Position numbers and translations under genes: made by a program. Below the pieces are notes generated by a model. The model did not search any database. It saw only the letters and a list, made by a program, of their open reading frames with translations, and was not told where the DNA came from. This document shows positions 27,607 to 36,555 of a stretch of 45,733 nucleotides of DNA, one piece after another (position 1 is the first letter of the stretch; every line of letters starts with the position of its first letter). The stretch spans positions 1 to 45,733 of the forward strand of contig QXZR01000085.1 in the NCBI GenBank assembly GCA_009886265.1, written 5' to 3'. Origin of the DNA: Flavobacteriaceae bacterium (lineage in GTDB: Bacteria > Bacteroidota > Bacteroidia > Flavobacteriales > Flavobacteriaceae).

Positions 27607-29526
27607 ATGCCCCATTCTAGTACACCCATTGCCATCATCGGATTTGCCTTTAGCTTAGGGATACTTTTGCAAGAATATGTTCAAGCTGACTTCGGCTATT
27701 TATATCTTATTGGATTTGGCGCAGCACTTGTTGTTTGCCATATAAAACGCTGGCATTTTCTTTACTCAATAAGTATGTTTTGTTGCTTTTTGGTATTGGG
27801 CAGCATAAGATTAAACCCAATAACACCAAAATCGGCTTCAATAGAAACGATACATGAACTTGTTATAACGAAAGCAGCAAACACCAATACATTTGGGCAT
27901 CAATATATTGCAGCAACAACAAAGAAAGAACGTATTCTTCTTCAAACCAATCTTTCACAGCGCCTAACCGTTGGCGATCGCTTGTTGGTACAAGGTAAAC
28001 TAATACCCATCCAAGCGCCCAGGAACCCCATGGATTTTGATTTTAAAACCTATATGCTTCGAAAGGGCGTGGCAAGGAAAATCAGTTTAGACAAGAAACC
28101 ATTTGTTGCCTTGTCGCCAAAAAAAAGCTTGAAACGTTGGGCGTATAAACTGCAACAACAACTGATAGCACAGCTAAAACAAACCCCGCTCAACCAAAAC
28201 AACAAGGCATTGGTAATGGCATTGGTACTTGGGCATAAGGCCGAATTATCGGAGGAACGAGTAGCACAATACCAAAGGGCTGGCGCCATGCATCTTTTGG
28301 CTATTTCTGGACTTCATATTGGTATTGTCCTTATGCTGTTGCGGTTTTTTGTGAGACCGCTAAAAAGCTTGAAATTCGGCAAAGTACTTGCGGCATTGAT
28401 ACCAGTGCTATTGCTTTGGTGTTTTGTGCTTATCACAGGCGGAGCCGCATCTGTAACAAGAGCGGTAACCATGTTTACTTTTTTGCAACTAGGTCTTGCG
28501 CTGGCCCGTAAAAATGCCGGTATTCAAGGGGTTTGGGTAAGTTTTGTCATACTGCTTTTAGTAAATCCGCGGTTTATTTTTGATGTGGGGTTTCAATTGA
28601 GCTATGCGGCCGTTTTTGGAATTGTTTGGATGATGCCACACTGGCAACGCCTATTTATAAAGCAACACAGAGCTGTTCGTTACCTCGCTGACCTTTTTGG
28701 AGTAGGTATTATTGCCCAACTCGCCATTTTGCCCTTAAGCCTTTACTACTTCAACCAATTTCCACTCCTTTTTTGGGTTAGCAATTTGGTGCTTGTGCCC
28801 CTACTGGGCTTTATCATCACGCTGGCAATTGCAGCAGTTGGCTTTAGTTTCTTTCCATCGGTATATCCAGCATATGATTTCGCTAACCGCATTTTTGATG
28901 CGTATCAAAATACCGTCGAATGGATTGCGCAATGGGAACACTTTTTTATTGAAAGCATTCCTTTCAGACCTCTTGATGCAACACTTTTGGGAATGGCTGT
29001 TGTTAGCCTGTTTGTCTTGCTGTCTCGCCCTACCCACAAAAAGATGTTGTTATTGGGTGTGGTGTCTATACTGTTTCATTTTAACCTGTTGATGCAGTGG
29101 AAACCTCCACCCAAAGCACTTATTGGGCATGTATACAAAAACAGCTTGCTGCTTACGGCCGAAAATCGAATAGGCATGGCACATTACGACAAAAAAACTG
29201 AAAAAATAACGCAATTGGCGGCGCGGTTTCAATTAGACAATCGCCTTGACAGCATGCATTATCAACAGCTACATAACAGCTATGGAGCTTTACTTGTGGT
29301 CGACAGCTTAGGTATTTATCAAGGAGTTCAGCCTCATAAAATAATCCTCTTACGGGAAAATCCTAAAATTCATTTGGGTGATTTGATTGACAATATAAAA
29401 CCTGCCATTATCATTGCTGACGGAAGCAATTATCCTTCATTTGTGGCGCGCTGGAAAGCAACTTGCGAAGCAAATAACACAGCGTTTCACAGCACTGCTA
29501 CAGAGGGCAGTTATCCCTTAAACTGA
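27607..29526 (+). CDS. comEC: ComEC/Rec2-type competence channel, without C-terminal beta-lactamase domain
   Basis: 639 residues. The N-terminal hydrophobic/OB part (1-160) is followed by the multi-helix Competence domain (about 185-470), recognised by NKALVMALVLGHKAELSEE, AGAMHLLAISGLHIGIVLML and FDVGFQLSYAAVFGIV. ComEC carries single-stranded DNA across the inner membrane during natural transformation. The last 150 residues do not show the HxHxDH metallo-beta-lactamase signature and look like a short degenerate remnant, as in many Bacteroidota. Its 3' end overlaps the convergent thioredoxin-like gene by 16 bases. Confidence 0.9.
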   Translation: MPHSSTPIAIIGFAFSLGILLQEYVQADFGYLYLIGFGAALVVCHIKRWHFLYSISMFCCFLVLGSIRLNPITPKSASIETIHELVITKAANTNTFGHQYIAATTKKERILLQTNLSQRLTVGDRLLVQGKLIPIQAPRNPMDFDFKTYMLRKGVARKISLDKKPFVALSPKKSLKRWAYKLQQQLIAQLKQTPLNQNNKALVMALVLGHKAELSEERVAQYQRAGAMHLLAISGLHIGIVLMLLRFFVRPLKSLKFGKVLAALIPVLLLWCFVLITGGAASVTRAVTMFTFLQLGLALARKNAGIQGVWVSFVILLLVNPRFIFDVGFQLSYAAVFGIVWMMPHWQRLFIKQHRAVRYLADLFGVGIIAQLAILPLSLYYFNQFPLLFWVSNLVLVPLLGFIITLAIAAVGFSFFPSVYPAYDFANRIFDAYQNTVEWIAQWEHFFIESIPFRPLDATLLGMAVVSLFVLLSRPTHKKMLLLGVVSILFHFNLLMQWKPPPKALIGHVYKNSLLLTAENRIGMAHYDKKTEKITQLAARFQLDNRLDSMHYQQLHNSYGALLVVDSLGIYQGVQPHKIILLRENPKIHLGDLIDNIKPAIIIADGSNYPSFVARWKATCEANNTAFHSTATEGSYPLN

Positions 29527-30059
29527 CCCTTAAAATTTTTTATATAAGCTGTAAAGTCATCCTGAGACTTGATAGACTCATACTCTTTGAGATGAACTAA
29601 TTTTAAGTAAATTTCTATTTGGGCTGGATTTAAATATCCAACTACGGGGGTGATATAATTTCCCATATCGTCAAAAAATACTAGGGTTGGATAGCCAGAT
29701 ACGCCTAAGTATCGCGTGAGGCTATGTGCGCTGTTACGACTCTTCGCACGCTGAGGATCATAATTTGGATTATCATAGGCTTTGCCTTCAAAACGCACCA
29801 CTTCGTTGCCTTCAGCATTAAATTTTACAGGGTAAAAGTTGGCGTTTAGGTAGTCACTAACGTCTTTATTGCCAAAGGTGTTTTTGTCTAATAACTTACA
29901 AGGGCCACACCAAACGGTGTAGGCATCCACCATAATGGGTTTTGGGTCTACTTTTTGTGCTTCAAAAGCTTCTTCAAAAGTGTACCAGTTGACCTGAGCG
30001 CTTAGGCCAAGGGAAAGGGTTAGTAAAAATAGGGCGGTTATACTTTTAATCAATTCCAT
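29511..30059 (-). CDS. Periplasmic thioredoxin-fold protein
   Basis: 182 residues with a signal peptide (about 1-22, ending LSAQ) and a thioredoxin fold with the redox pair in VWCGPCKLLD (Cys51, Cys54). The segment GVSGYPTLVFFDDMGNYI supplies the cis-proline loop. Such DsbD-gamma/thioredoxin_7-like proteins keep periplasmic disulfides reduced or serve cytochrome maturation; the partner is not known here. Its start overlaps the POT transporter gene by 14 bases, and its end overlaps comEC on the other strand by 16 bases. Confidence 0.88.
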   Translation of the reverse strand: MELIKSITALFLLTLSLGLSAQVNWYTFEEAFEAQKVDPKPIMVDAYTVWCGPCKLLDKNTFGNKDVSDYLNANFYPVKFNAEGNEVVRFEGKAYDNPNYDPQRAKSRNSAHSLTRYLGVSGYPTLVFFDDMGNYITPVVGYLNPAQIEIYLKLVHLKEYESIKSQDDFTAYIKNFKGQFKG

Positions 30060-31602
30060 GCATTTTTTTAATAAGAATAGGTTTCAATACAATCATCAAG
30101 ATTCCTGCCAAAACGGGTATTACAAAGAAAATCAAGAAAAAGTTTGACAAACCATAGGCTTCTGAAATTTTGTCGATATAACTTCCTGTTTTTCCTCCTA
30201 AATAATTTGCAATAGCGCTACAAACAAACCAAAAGCCAAACATAAGGCCAACTAGCTTTATTGGAGCCAACTTACTCACATAAGACAAACCTACGGGTGA
30301 AACGCACAGTTCTCCCATGGTGTGGAACAAATACGCCAAGATGAGCCAAACAATGCTAACGCTAGCCTGTTCTGCACCCAACGGAATACCCCAAGCACCA
30401 AAAGCCAAGAATGCAAAGCCTATTCCCAAAAGGATAAGTCCAATGGCAAATTTTATGGGTCCGCTAGGATTAAGCTTAGAGGCCCATATTTTGGAAAACA
30501 GCGGCGCCAGTAAAATAATATAAAGCGAATTTAAAACTGAAAACCAAGATGCGGGGATTTCAGTTGCTGTTTCTGAAAACTCACGCACAATCATCCAAAT
30601 AACGATGCCCCAAATAATGGCAAAGCTTGCGCCTAAGAATAGATTAGACAGCATGAAATTGCTGAGCATTTTACTAAACAAGCCATAGAGCACTATGGTC
30701 AAAACAACCATTGGAACGAGGGTGATGATGGTATTTGCTACCTTAAAGATACTGGAAGCATCCCCAACCAATGTTCGTTGGGTAAAATCTTTTGCGAATA
30801 TGGTCATGGAGCCGCCTGCTTGTTCAAATGCCCACCAAAAGAAAATCGTGAATATGGAAAAAATAACAATGACAATCAAGCGGTCTATTTCAACCTTAGA
30901 AAATCCTTTCTTTATTTTTTGGTCTTTGTTAGCTGGCTGTACTTCTGCAAGCTTTTTGGGGGTTATTCCAATATTTCCAAATATTTTTTGAGCATACCAA
31001 AACTGCAACATTCCAAAGAACATAAAAATACCAGCCAACCCAAAACCGAGGTGCCAGCCTACTTTTTCGCCTATATAACCACAGAGTAAGATTCCCAAGA
31101 AAGCACCGGCATTAATGCCCATATAGAAAATGGTATAACCGCCATCTTTGCGCTTGTCTCCATCTTTATACAATTGCCCTACAATGGAAGAAATATTGGG
31201 TTTAAAAAAACCATTACCAATGATTAACAATACCAAGCCAAGGTAGAAAAAGGAATCTGTAAAGGTTTCCAATGCCATGGAAGCATGTCCTAAAGTCATG
31301 ATCAAAGCACCCAAAACAGTTGCATTGCGGTAGCCTAAAAATTTGTCAGCGAGAAATCCACCAAGGATGGGTGTAAGGTATACCAAGCCTGTGTATAGTC
31401 CATACAACTGCAAGGCATCTTCGTTGGACCATGCCCAACCGTCGTTCATGATGGATGATGTGAGGAACAACACCAAGATGGCGCGCATGCCGTAGTAGCT
31501 AAAGCGCTCCCACATCTCGGTGAAAAATAAAACAAATAACCCAATAGGGTGGTTTAAAATGGTCTTTTGGTTAAGGGCGGAACCGCCAAATTGTGCTTCC
31601 AT
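30046..31602 (-). CDS. POT/PTR family proton-dependent di-/tripeptide transporter
   Basis: 518 residues with about 14 hydrophobic helices, an MFS transporter of the POT family. The signature ExxER lies in FFTEMWERFSYYGMRAIL (helix 1) and couples proton binding to peptide uptake; FKPNISSIVGQLY and the C-terminal GELCVSPVGLSYVSKLAP match the PTR2 signatures. It probably brings di- and tripeptides into the cytoplasm, which suits a proteolytic flavobacterium. It shares an operon with the thioredoxin-like gene. The divergent 76-base gap to the HMG-CoA reductase gene must hold both promoters. Confidence 0.94.
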   Translation of the reverse strand: MEAQFGGSALNQKTILNHPIGLFVLFFTEMWERFSYYGMRAILVLFLTSSIMNDGWAWSNEDALQLYGLYTGLVYLTPILGGFLADKFLGYRNATVLGALIMTLGHASMALETFTDSFFYLGLVLLIIGNGFFKPNISSIVGQLYKDGDKRKDGGYTIFYMGINAGAFLGILLCGYIGEKVGWHLGFGLAGIFMFFGMLQFWYAQKIFGNIGITPKKLAEVQPANKDQKIKKGFSKVEIDRLIVIVIFSIFTIFFWWAFEQAGGSMTIFAKDFTQRTLVGDASSIFKVANTIITLVPMVVLTIVLYGLFSKMLSNFMLSNLFLGASFAIIWGIVIWMIVREFSETATEIPASWFSVLNSLYIILLAPLFSKIWASKLNPSGPIKFAIGLILLGIGFAFLAFGAWGIPLGAEQASVSIVWLILAYLFHTMGELCVSPVGLSYVSKLAPIKLVGLMFGFWFVCSAIANYLGGKTGSYIDKISEAYGLSNFFLIFFVIPVLAGILMIVLKPILIKKMHGID

Positions 31603-31666
31603 AAAATAAGTTGATAGATAGCTAATATAGGATTTTTATATAAAGTTACACTTTCCCCAACAGTCG

Positions 31667-31674
31667 TATCTTTG
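31667..31674 (+). promoter_or_regulatory. Promoter -7 box for HMG-CoA reductase
   Basis: TATCTTTG fits TAnnTTTG and ends only 4 bases before the ATG at 31679, so the mRNA should be leaderless or nearly so. The -33 position shows only a weak match (GTT). Confidence 0.6.
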
Positions 31675-31678
31675 CAAT

Positions 31679-33010
31679 ATGATAAAAGGCAAAGGGCAAG
31701 GTGCATTCGTTTCGGGGTTTTCCAAAAAAACCAAGGTTGAAAAACTAGATTGGATCAGCCAACAGTTTCACAATCCGGTCCAAGCACTAGAAGTGCTACA
31801 AAACTACAACCACAGCGACAAGGAACTGCAAACCCTTCATGATGAGTTTATAGAAAACGCCTTAACCAATTTTTATATGCCGCTTGGTGTGGCGCCCAAT
31901 TTTAACATCAATGGCACCGTTCTGACCATCCCCATGGCAATTGAAGAAAGCTCCGTGGTTGCGGCAGCATCCAACGCCGCCAAATTTTGGAGCACCAAAG
32001 GCGGATTTACAGCAACCATACTGGGCACCGAAAAGGTTGGACAGGTCCATTTTATGTATCACGGTGACTCCCAAAAACTACACCAATTTTTTGAACAACA
32101 CAATGCTGCTCTTTTAGCATCAACAGATGAAATTACGCATAATATGCGCAGGCGTGGTGGGGGTATTACGGCACTTAGCTTGGTAGACAAAAGCGATGCA
32201 ATAGCAGATTATTACCAACTGGATGTGCGCTTTGAAACCCAAGATGCGATGGGCGCAAACTTTATCAATTCCTGTTTAGAACAACTGGCCACCCAACTGA
32301 AAGCATTGGCTGCAAAACACCCTGATTTTTCTGAGGAAGAAAAAGCCATTGAGGTAGTCATGAGCATCTTGTCAAACTATGTGCCCAACTGCATGGTTGA
32401 GGCGGCTGTTAGTTGTCCAGTAAATGAACTTTTACCAACTGTTGAGGATAGCAAACTCTTTGCCGAGAAGTTTGTGCAAGCCGTAAGGATTGCAGAAGTA
32501 GAACCCTTCCGAGCAGTGACCCACAACAAAGGCATCATGAATGGTATAGATGCTGTCGTAATGGCTAGTGGAAATGACTTTAGGGCAGTGGCCGCAGGCA
32601 TACATGCCCATGCAGCGGCTAGTGGGCAATACCGCAGTCTTTCTAAGGCGGAAATCAAAGATGGTATTTTTAGATTTTCACTTAGTGTGCCATTGGCAGT
32701 AGGTACTGTTGGTGGATTGATCAAGCTTCACCCTTTGGTGCGTTGGTGTCATGAACTCATGGGAACACCCAATGCGCAAGAGCTGATGCAGATTGTTGCG
32801 GTAGCGGGATTGGCACAGAATTTTGCAGCAGTAAAAAGTCTAGTTACCACTGGAATCCAACAAGGGCATATGAAAATGCACCTCTTAAATATCCTAAATC
32901 AGCACCAAGCAACGGAATCAGAAAAAAAAGCGGCAATAGCACACTTTAAAGACAATACCGTTTCCCATCATAGGGTTGCTAACTTGCTGGCAAAACTCCG
33001 CAACGCATGA
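31679..33010 (+). CDS. mvaA: Class II hydroxymethylglutaryl-CoA reductase
   Basis: 443 residues, converting HMG-CoA to mevalonate (isoprenoid synthesis through the mevalonate pathway, which flavobacteria use). The class II pattern is clear: GFSKKTKVEKLDWI near the start, the catalytic Glu in AIEESSVVAAASNAA, FETQDAMGANFINSCLE, the catalytic Lys in THNKGIMNGIDAV, Asp in ASGNDFRAV and His in GHMKMHLLNIL. Databases often name this type degradative, but with a GHMP kinase next to it biosynthesis is more likely. The only credible start is ATG 31679, giving an N-terminal extension of about ten residues before the usual beginning. It overlaps the next gene by ATGA. Confidence 0.95.
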   Translation: MIKGKGQGAFVSGFSKKTKVEKLDWISQQFHNPVQALEVLQNYNHSDKELQTLHDEFIENALTNFYMPLGVAPNFNINGTVLTIPMAIEESSVVAAASNAAKFWSTKGGFTATILGTEKVGQVHFMYHGDSQKLHQFFEQHNAALLASTDEITHNMRRRGGGITALSLVDKSDAIADYYQLDVRFETQDAMGANFINSCLEQLATQLKALAAKHPDFSEEEKAIEVVMSILSNYVPNCMVEAAVSCPVNELLPTVEDSKLFAEKFVQAVRIAEVEPFRAVTHNKGIMNGIDAVVMASGNDFRAVAAGIHAHAAASGQYRSLSKAEIKDGIFRFSLSVPLAVGTVGGLIKLHPLVRWCHELMGTPNAQELMQIVAVAGLAQNFAAVKSLVTTGIQQGHMKMHLLNILNQHQATESEKKAAIAHFKDNTVSHHRVANLLAKLRNA

Positions 33011-33909
33011 AGTTTTACGCCAAAGGAAAATTATTGCTGACAGCCGAATATGCCGTTTTGGGTGGGGCCAAGGCACTTGCACTTCCAACCAAATTAGGGC
33101 AATCACTCGAAATTACCGAAACTACATCTGGGATAATTACATGGAAAAGCGTTGATGTCAATGGACAGCTGTGGTATGAAAATAGCTTTGACATAAAAAC
33201 TTTTGCGCCACAACAACAAAACGATGCTATTGGGCAGCGTTTACAGCAACACTTTCTAGCAATCAACGAAGTAAATCCAACGCTTTTGGTAGACACCGAT
33301 GGGCTGTTGTTTGTGAGTGCGCTCGAGTTTGATCGCAATTGGGGGTTGGGAAGTTCTTCAACCTTGGTTTCGTTATTGGCCCAGTGGTCTGAAGTGAATC
33401 CTTATGTACTACTTCAAAAGGTATTTGGTGGAAGTGGCTATGACATCGCTTGTGCAACGGCTGAAGGTGCCCTTTTGTATGAACGCACAAATGCGATTCA
33501 TCCAACCGTTACTGCAGTTGATTTTAATCCCTCGTTTAAAGACCAGTTGTTTTTTGTGTATCTCAATCAAAAGCAAGACAGCCAGCAGGCAGTTGCCGCC
33601 TTTGACAGCGGTATGCTCACGCCACAAAAAATGAACATAATAAATGGGCTAACGCAATCTTTTTTAGTGAATCTAACATTAGTGGATTTTCAAGACTTGA
33701 TGACGCAACACGAAGCAATTATTGCTAGTTTGATTAATACTACGCCCATTCAAAAACGTTTATTCAATGATTATCCTGGAATCATCAAGAGCTTAGGTGC
33801 GTGGGGTGGTGATTTTATTTTGGCTTGTGGAGCTGTGGACACACCAAATTATTTTGCTCAAAAAGGGTACAACACTTGTTTAACATACCAAACGCTGATA
33901 GACAACTAA
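33007..33909 (+). CDS. GYDIA-family GHMP kinase (mevalonate pathway)
   Basis: 300 residues with the GHMP small-molecule kinase fold. Motif 1 is KLLLTAEYAVLGGAKALALP, the phosphate loop is WGLGSSSTLVSLL, the family-naming motif is GGSGYDIACATAEGALLYE, and motif 3 is KSLGAWGGDFILACG. It probably phosphorylates mevalonate or phosphomevalonate; the motifs do not decide which. The 4-base ATGA overlap with HMG-CoA reductase means coupled translation of successive pathway steps. Its stop overlaps the histidine kinase on the other strand by 4 bases, with no terminator here. Confidence 0.9.
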   Translation: MKFYAKGKLLLTAEYAVLGGAKALALPTKLGQSLEITETTSGIITWKSVDVNGQLWYENSFDIKTFAPQQQNDAIGQRLQQHFLAINEVNPTLLVDTDGLLFVSALEFDRNWGLGSSSTLVSLLAQWSEVNPYVLLQKVFGGSGYDIACATAEGALLYERTNAIHPTVTAVDFNPSFKDQLFFVYLNQKQDSQQAVAAFDSGMLTPQKMNIINGLTQSFLVNLTLVDFQDLMTQHEAIIASLINTTPIQKRLFNDYPGIIKSLGAWGGDFILACGAVDTPNYFAQKGYNTCLTYQTLIDN

Positions 33910-35123
33910 TTACGTGTTTTCAACTCAAGTGGTACATACAATATAACTTTTGTTCCACTTGCATTGCCATCGTCATCAAATAAATCTTTCATTTCAAAAG
34001 CGATCTTTCGTTCGTTATAGTAATTGAAAATATTAATCCTATCTCGCATAATTTGTGTAGCATGCGATTTGTATTTGGCGTATCCTTCTTTTTGTTTAGC
34101 AGCTGCTTTGCGACCAATACCATTATCCGTTACAATAATGCGCAGCATCTCATTATCAAGATCTAATTTAATTTTTATTTCACCTGTGTCCTGTTTTGGT
34201 ATAATACCATGCACAATGGCGTTTTCGACAATAGGCTGTAGCATCATACAAGGTAAATACACGGCGTCTTGAGCAATTTTTGGATCGACATTTATTTCCA
34301 AAATAATTTTTTCGTCGAGTCTATGATCCTGTAATTTTACATAATTTCTGATGTATTTTAATTCATCAGTTACTGTAATCTTATCCTCGCTACTCATATC
34401 AATGGTGTTGCGAATAAGCTTAGAAAAAGAAGATATGTAGGCATTAAACTCTTTTTCTCCGCCCAATACCATAGCACTTTGCATGCCATTCAATGCGTTA
34501 AAAATAAAATGTGGATTCATTTGAGCGCGATAAGCTTTACCCTCCAAATTTGATACCTCAAGATTTCTATCTCGACGCTCTTCTAAAAGCTTACTTTCAA
34601 GCGATAAAAAAGCATAAAACATCACCAAGGCCAAAATGATAAAAATAGAAATACACCACCAAGTAAGATAAAAAGGGGTCTTAATAAAGATATCATATTG
34701 CAAAACATTACTAGAAAATTGACCATCTCGTTCACCGCGAATGTGAAGCTCATGGTCGCCCCTACTTAAACCAACTAAATGAATTTCTGAACCTGTATTT
34801 TTCCATTGGCTCAAGGATGATTCACCTGTAACCCTATAAGCGTATTGAATACTGGGATCGTCATCAAGAGCGACAAAAATATGATTGTAATTTCTAGATA
34901 AGTTTAAAATCGAGTTAGAGCTGTTTGCATTTATGTATGTGTGCTCTTTTGTATTAACATCTATATATTCTATTTGCTTTAACTTAATTTCGAAATTATC
35001 AGGTGTTTGGGCAATTACTTTACCGCTATTTAGGGAGATAATTAAAGAAAATAAAACACAAAAAAAGAAGTAAGCGCGAGTTTGGCACGGTTCGTGAGTA
35101 GGTAAAATGTAATGTCGTAACAT
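33906..35123 (-). CDS. LytS/YehU-type sensor histidine kinase with short Y_Y_Y sensor domain
   Basis: 405 residues. An N-terminal signal or helix (about 18-38) precedes a periplasmic Y_Y_Y-like beta-sandwich (about 45-148: YNHIFVALDDDPSIQYAYRV, GLSRGDHELHIRG), then one membrane helix (153-173) and a cytoplasmic His_kinase domain. The phospho-accepting His205 lies in QMNPHFIFNALNGMQ, and the ATP-binding part shows MMLQPIVENAIVHGI and VTDNGIGRK. Normally the Y_Y_Y domain follows beta-propellers; these are absent, so the sensor is a cut-down form. No LytTR response regulator is next to it; its partner must be elsewhere. A TTTGGCACGGTT box and an orphan terminator lie on the opposite strand at its 5' end. 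Confidence 0.9.
   Translation of the reverse strand: MLRHYILPTHEPCQTRAYFFFCVLFSLIISLNSGKVIAQTPDNFEIKLKQIEYIDVNTKEHTYINANSSNSILNLSRNYNHIFVALDDDPSIQYAYRVTGESSLSQWKNTGSEIHLVGLSRGDHELHIRGERDGQFSSNVLQYDIFIKTPFYLTWWCISIFIILALVMFYAFLSLESKLLEERRDRNLEVSNLEGKAYRAQMNPHFIFNALNGMQSAMVLGGEKEFNAYISSFSKLIRNTIDMSSEDKITVTDELKYIRNYVKLQDHRLDEKIILEINVDPKIAQDAVYLPCMMLQPIVENAIVHGIIPKQDTGEIKIKLDLDNEMLRIIVTDNGIGRKAAAKQKEGYAKYKSHATQIMRDRINIFNYYNERKIAFEMKDLFDDDGNASGTKVILYVPLELKTRN
35081..35097 (+). promoter_or_regulatory. Sigma-54-like -24 box antisense to the kinase start
   Basis: TTTGGCACGGTTCGTGA has the same 12-mer as the box upstream of prc and G at the -12 G position (GA rather than GC). It lies within the kinase coding region on the opposite strand, 51 bases before the orphan terminator at 35148. 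If active it would make a short antisense RNA of about 65-70 bases starting near 35108. Speculative. Confidence 0.3.
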
Positions 35124-35147
35124 TTTTTATTGGTTATTGTTTTGACG

Positions 35148-35177
35148 CCCGCACTTTTCTAAGTGCGGGTTTTTTTT
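35148..35177 (+). terminator. Orphan intrinsic terminator between divergent genes
   Basis: A perfect 9-bp stem (CCCGCACTT / AAGTGCGGG, loop TTCT) is followed by eight T residues on the plus strand; the minus strand has no T-run after the stem. No plus-strand gene ends nearby: it sits between the start of the minus-strand kinase and the start of mscS. Confidence 0.9.
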
Positions 35178-35228
35178 AGGGTGTCTAAATATAACATTTG
35201 TTTACGAATTTATCTATAATTTAGCCAA

Positions 35229-36458
35229 ATGCATCCACTTTACGACTTTCTTATCCATAACAACTGGTCCAAAACATGGGCTTGGTGGGCTGATTTTACA
35301 GCCATTACCATAATACTCCTTTTCATTTCTTGGATTTTACGCATTATTGCTCGTTTTATTATAGTCAATGCCTCTCATAAAATATCAGGCGCAACAAAAA
35401 CCACTATTGACGATGCGTTAATCGAACACAAGCTACCCAAAAACGTTTCCCGTTTTGTGCCTTACTTCTTTCTCCATGCGGTAATTCCGTTCTGGAGCAA
35501 CGGCAATGACAAAATTGATTCATGGATTACAGCAATAGTAGACGTTTATGCGGTATTGGTTGCCATACTTATCACAAGAAGTCTTTTAAGGACTTTTAGA
35601 CAACAATTACAAAAGCAGAAACAATTTAAAGACAAGCCCATTGATAGCTATATCCAGGTCGTCATGATTTTTTTGTGGGGTATCGGGATACTGCTTGCAC
35701 TTTCCATACTGTCGGGCAAAGAACTCGTGTATTTCTTTACAGGTTTGGGGGCTATTTCAGCAGTTATCCTGTTGGTGTTCAAGGATACCATTTTGGGCTT
35801 TGTTGCCAGTATTCAGATCAGTGCAAATGATCTGGTTCGTATAGGCGATTGGATTACCATGGCGTCTTATGGGGCAGATGGAGACGTTATTGAAATCAAC
35901 CTTTCTACCATTAAAGTGCGGAATTTTGACAACACCATAACCACGGTTCCTACCTATAAACTATTATCAAGTTCCATCAAAAACTGGCGAGGGATGAGTG
36001 AATCAGATGGGCGTCGCATCAAACGCCCCTTGTTTATAAGAGCTTCCTCTGTTCGCTTCTTAAACGAAAAAGAGTTAGAAAGCGTTTCTGAACTAGACCG
36101 ATTTAAAACCTTTGTTGAAAACAAAAAAAATGAGATTGAAGCCTACAACAAAGCGACAAAAACAAATACTTCAATTCCACTAAACGGAAGAAACCTGACC
36201 AATTTGGGCTTATTCAGGTCCTATATTCAAACGTATTTATCTCAGCACCCCAACATCAATCAAAAGCTCACGGTGATGTGTCGCCAGTTGGCGCCTACCC
36301 CTCATGGAATACCACTTGAAGTCTATGCCTTTACATCTGATAAAGTATGGAAAAACCACGAGGAAATATCGGCTGATATTTTTGACCATATTCTGGCATC
36401 AGCCTCCTTTTTTCAGCTTAAGTTATTTGAGTTTGAACAGCAAGCAGCTGTTTTGTAG
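35229..36458 (+). CDS. MscS-family mechanosensitive channel, YbdG type
   Basis: 409 residues. Hydrophobic helices occupy about 20-45, 75-95, 100-115, 140-160 and the pore region 165-190 (YFFTGLGAISAVILLVFKDT), followed by the MscS beta domain (DLVRIGDWITM, GDVIEINLSTIKVRNFDNTI). The C-terminal RNLTNLGLFRSYIQTYLSQH and GIPLEVYAFTSDKVW closely match E. coli YbdG. These inner-membrane channels release solutes on osmotic downshock. The gene is divergent from the histidine kinase. Its promoter is not clear; the AT-rich 50 bases upstream contain only a weak TAATTTAG. Confidence 0.92.
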   Translation: MHPLYDFLIHNNWSKTWAWWADFTAITIILLFISWILRIIARFIIVNASHKISGATKTTIDDALIEHKLPKNVSRFVPYFFLHAVIPFWSNGNDKIDSWITAIVDVYAVLVAILITRSLLRTFRQQLQKQKQFKDKPIDSYIQVVMIFLWGIGILLALSILSGKELVYFFTGLGAISAVILLVFKDTILGFVASIQISANDLVRIGDWITMASYGADGDVIEINLSTIKVRNFDNTITTVPTYKLLSSSIKNWRGMSESDGRRIKRPLFIRASSVRFLNEKELESVSELDRFKTFVENKKNEIEAYNKATKTNTSIPLNGRNLTNLGLFRSYIQTYLSQHPNINQKLTVMCRQLAPTPHGIPLEVYAFTSDKVWKNHEEISADIFDHILASASFFQLKLFEFEQQAAVL

Positions 36459-36474
36459 CTTTCTCAAGACCGTC

Positions 36475-36510
36475 TAAAAAACAAAAAAGCCCTCCAATAC
36501 AGGAAAGCTT
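36475..36510 (-). terminator. Intrinsic terminator for the tRNA-Asp transcript
   Basis: On the minus strand a 9-bp stem with two G-U pairs (AAGCTTTCC / GGAGGGCTT, loop TGTATT) is followed by TTTTTTGTTTTTT. It lies 86 bases beyond the tRNA 3' end and directly before the mscS stop on the other strand. Confidence 0.75.
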
Positions 36511-36533
36511 CTCATGGGTTCTCCTACGAACCT

Positions 36534-36555
36534 CTTGCAAACAACTGTTTGCAAG
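36534..36555. repeat. Perfect 10-bp inverted repeat in the tRNA-Asp trailer
   Basis: CTTGCAAACA and TGTTTGCAAG are exact inverted copies separated by 2 bases, giving a strong hairpin on either strand. There is no T-run beside it, so it is not a terminator. A second, shorter pairing GGTTC / GAACC (36517-36532) and AAAGCTT-AA-AAGCTTT (about 36579-36594) lie on each side, so the trailer is highly structured. Confidence 0.7.
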
